Assembly (NCBI RefSeq): GCF_008698235.1
Contig: NZ_PEBH01000013.1
Coordinates: forward strand, 1 to 59,322
From: Bifidobacterium rousetti
GTDB taxonomy: Bacteria; Actinomycetota; Actinomycetes; Actinomycetales; Bifidobacteriaceae
Reading direction: 5' to 3'
Length of the DNA: 59,322 nt
How positions within the stretch are numbered: position 1 is the stretch's first letter; every line of letters begins with the position of its first letter. Under the pieces are notes generated by a model. It was given only the letters and a program-made list of their open reading frames with translations, did not search any database and was not told the DNA's origin. The translations under genes and the position numbers were made by a program. This document shows, in pieces, positions 57,964 to 59,322 of this stretch.

Positions 57964-58376
57964 GCAGCAACGGAACAAGGCTCATCATCACCGGCGACCC
58001 CCTGCTACTGCCCGCGTACGCGACCCACCCGTGGCTCAAATCGGCTGACGGGAACCAAACGGCGGGTGAACACGTGGACATCCCCACAAGGGTCGGCTGG
58101 GCCACCGTCAACCTGACCATCGGAAAACACGATGACGGGACACGGGAGGCGTTGATCACGTTTATCCCGGTCAACCCTGACCTCGAGCCATACAGGCTCC
58201 CCTACGGACAAGGCGTCGAACGCATCGAGGCGCTCGACCCGGACAACGCGCAGGCCCTAACCCAATACGCGCACACCCTCGCAGCCCAAGGCAAGGCGAG
58301 GATAACGAATCGCATCGGACCGGGGGCATGTGACGGAAGCGACCGGAAACCCCAAGAAGAAGGACTTGAACCATGA
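57960..58376 (+). CDS. Element protein of unknown function
   Basis: 138 residues from ATG 57960 (ATGA overlap with the previous gene). The centre (GWATVNLTIGKHDDGTREAL) looks like beta-rich structure; the end is basic and glycine rich. No recognised domain. Its stop overlaps the following gene by 4 nt, so it belongs to one translationally coupled run 57586-59322. Confidence 0.6.
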   Translation: MSSNGTRLIITGDPLLLPAYATHPWLKSADGNQTAGEHVDIPTRVGWATVNLTIGKHDDGTREALITFIPVNPDLEPYRLPYGQGVERIEALDPDNAQALTQYAHTLAAQGKARITNRIGPGACDGSDRKPQEEGLEP

Positions 58377-58678
58377 CAGCCGGGACTCTTGAACGCGTGT
58401 ACCGCATGCGTGACGATGACCTGACCACGAGCGAGTACACGCTGATCGCATACCTTGCACGCACGTCCCGCACCGATGACGGTGAGGCGATCCCCGTGAA
58501 CTTTGAACGTGCCGGCAAGGCATGCCGCATGCGGGCGCGTCAGGTCGAGCGTTCGCTCGAGGAACTGGCCGAGAGCGGATATCTCGACACGTATGCCCCC
58601 TCCATAGGGGATGGGGACGTGGATCTGATCGTGGATCTGACCGCATGGTGGGGTCCTGAGAAAGTGAGCAGGCCATGA
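58373..58678 (+). CDS. Winged-helix protein, replication-type
   Basis: 101 residues. The HTH_36-like winged helix is visible as LTTSEYTLIAYLARTSRTDD, then NFERAGKACRMRARQVERSL and EELAESGYLD. It looks like a short relative of the next, longer protein: both open with a VYRM/VWVQ strand, a helix (YTLIAYLAR / TVLCYLAQR), DDG and an HTH. Perhaps an accessory factor in replication initiation. Coupled by ATGA overlaps on both sides. Confidence 0.65.
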   Translation: MTAGTLERVYRMRDDDLTTSEYTLIAYLARTSRTDDGEAIPVNFERAGKACRMRARQVERSLEELAESGYLDTYAPSIGDGDVDLIVDLTAWWGPEKVSRP

Positions 58679-59322
58679 CCATCACGACCATGGTATGGGT
58701 GCAGAAGAACGTGCACGACGTGCGCAACGCCACGAAGACGGTGCTGTGCTACCTGGCGCAGCGCGCCCACTACGATGACGGGACCGCGGCATGGCCGGCG
58801 ATGGACACCATCGCCTCCGACTGCGGCATCACCGTCAAGACCGTGCAGCGGGCCATCGACGCGCTGATCGAAAAAGGATACGTGGAGCTCGGTCAACAGG
58901 ATTTCGCCGGCTTCGACCCCAAGACCGGCCAGCCGGTGCGCAGGGACCGCAGGACCGTCGTGTGGAACGTGATCTGCAAGGACTCGAACCTGCCGAAGGA
59001 GCAGACGGAGGAGACACAGGCCAAGACGGCCGACTCGGTCAGGCGGCACGCGAAAAAGGCGGCCGCCAGGACAACCGTGAAGCGGAAGGACGACGTGGAC
59101 AAAATGTCGCCCCGTTCCGCGCAACCCTCTTCGGACAAAATGTCGCCCCGTTCTCCGGAAACGGCTTTGGACAAAATGTCGCCCCGTGAACCGGAGTCAG
59201 ACGTGGACAAAATGTCCGAGAATCTGGACAAAATGTCGCCCAATAATACAAGGAAACACAACCCCTCTGCCCCTACGGGGCATCTCCCCGCAAGCGGGGC
59301 GAACCACCGGGAGGGGGGTGTG
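58675..59322 (+). CDS. Winged-helix replication initiator-like protein (3' end beyond window)
   Basis: Starts at ATG 58675 (ATGA overlap) and stays open to the last base, at least 216 codons. The first 70 residues form a helix_turn_helix_36 domain (TVLCYLAQRAHYDDGTAAWP, IASDCGITVKTVQRAIDALI, EKGYVEL) as in replisome organisers of phages and plasmids. A Lys/Arg/Ala linker follows. Then comes a stretch with five DKMS repeats (DKMSPRS type) encoded by a repeated DNA motif that may itself be the replication origin. The last part is proline and glycine rich. Downstream domains cannot be seen. Confidence 0.72.
   Translation, partial: MTITTMVWVQKNVHDVRNATKTVLCYLAQRAHYDDGTAAWPAMDTIASDCGITVKTVQRAIDALIEKGYVELGQQDFAGFDPKTGQPVRRDRRTVVWNVICKDSNLPKEQTEETQAKTADSVRRHAKKAAARTTVKRKDDVDKMSPRSAQPSSDKMSPRSPETALDKMSPREPESDVDKMSENLDKMSPNNTRKHNPSAPTGHLPASGANHREGGV
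59097..59241 (+). repeat. Five direct repeats, candidate replication-origin iterons
   Basis: GGACAAAATGTC starts at 59097, 59133, 59169, 59205 and 59226, i.e. spaced 36, 36, 36 and 21 nt. Four copies continue GCCCC or GCCC. Each contains GACA-AAA-TGTC, a small inverted repeat. All lie in frame inside the initiator-like gene, followed by AT-rich sequence (59242-59262) and then two short GC hairpins (59270-59299). Confidence 0.8.

Overview
The window is 59.3 kb of high-GC DNA that looks like a Bifidobacterium chromosome. Evidence: a CMP kinase-Der fusion; the actinobacterial pairs DUF3710/DUF3159 and sucCD-DUF6350(PerM-like)-purH with DUF3017 close by; an isolated aconitase gene; and low-complexity, GC-rich codon use. 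No species is claimed.

Positions 1-39,700 are core genome. In order: the end of a tyrosine recombinase (xerC-like); an oligopeptide ABC transporter (oppA, oppB, oppC and a fused oppDF); exodeoxyribonuclease III; DUF3710/DUF3159; an RNA uracil methyltransferase; a lipoprotein; a CtpE-like P-type ATPase; aconitase. Then comes a translation and replication cluster (holA, then tsaE-tsaB-rimI-tsaD for the t6A tRNA modification) followed by two identical tRNA-Asn genes, which are t6A substrates. After a Fic protein come thrS, yebC, the ruvCAB resolvasome genes (with a clear LexA-type SOS box before ruvA), yajC, apt, sucCD, a PerM-like membrane protein, purH, DUF3017, a convergent aquaporin, rluB and cmk-der.

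Positions 39,700-51,900 are an accessory island. It opens with a family of 54-nt hairpin repeats on a 61-nt period. These lie on both sides of an orphan vsr endonuclease gene and a 1,508-bp IS481-type element with TGT/ACA ends and a 16-bp target duplication. Next are tRNA-Pro(GGG) and a mix of intact and broken toxin-antitoxin genes: a hicAB relict, a ribbon-helix-helix relict, an intact higBA with a leaderless self-regulated promoter, an orphan dinJ and an orphan ribbon-helix-helix antitoxin. A second Fic protein, PhzF, ASCH, an HTH/zinc-ribbon protein, a methyltransferase, DUF488 and a DUF4192-like protein are also here. The island ends in the C-terminal remnant of a DUF3427 helicase.

Positions 51,800-59,322 look like the early region of an integrated conjugative/plasmid-like element or prophage. 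It has two divergent XRE repressors with overlapping leaderless promoters, a double-HTH protein, a DUF2637 (Spd-like) membrane protein, several unknown genes in tight overlapping order, and two winged-helix replication-type proteins. The last of these runs off the window and carries five in-frame copies of a GACAAAATGTC motif, a candidate replication origin inside the initiator gene. No integrase is visible, so the element continues beyond the right edge.
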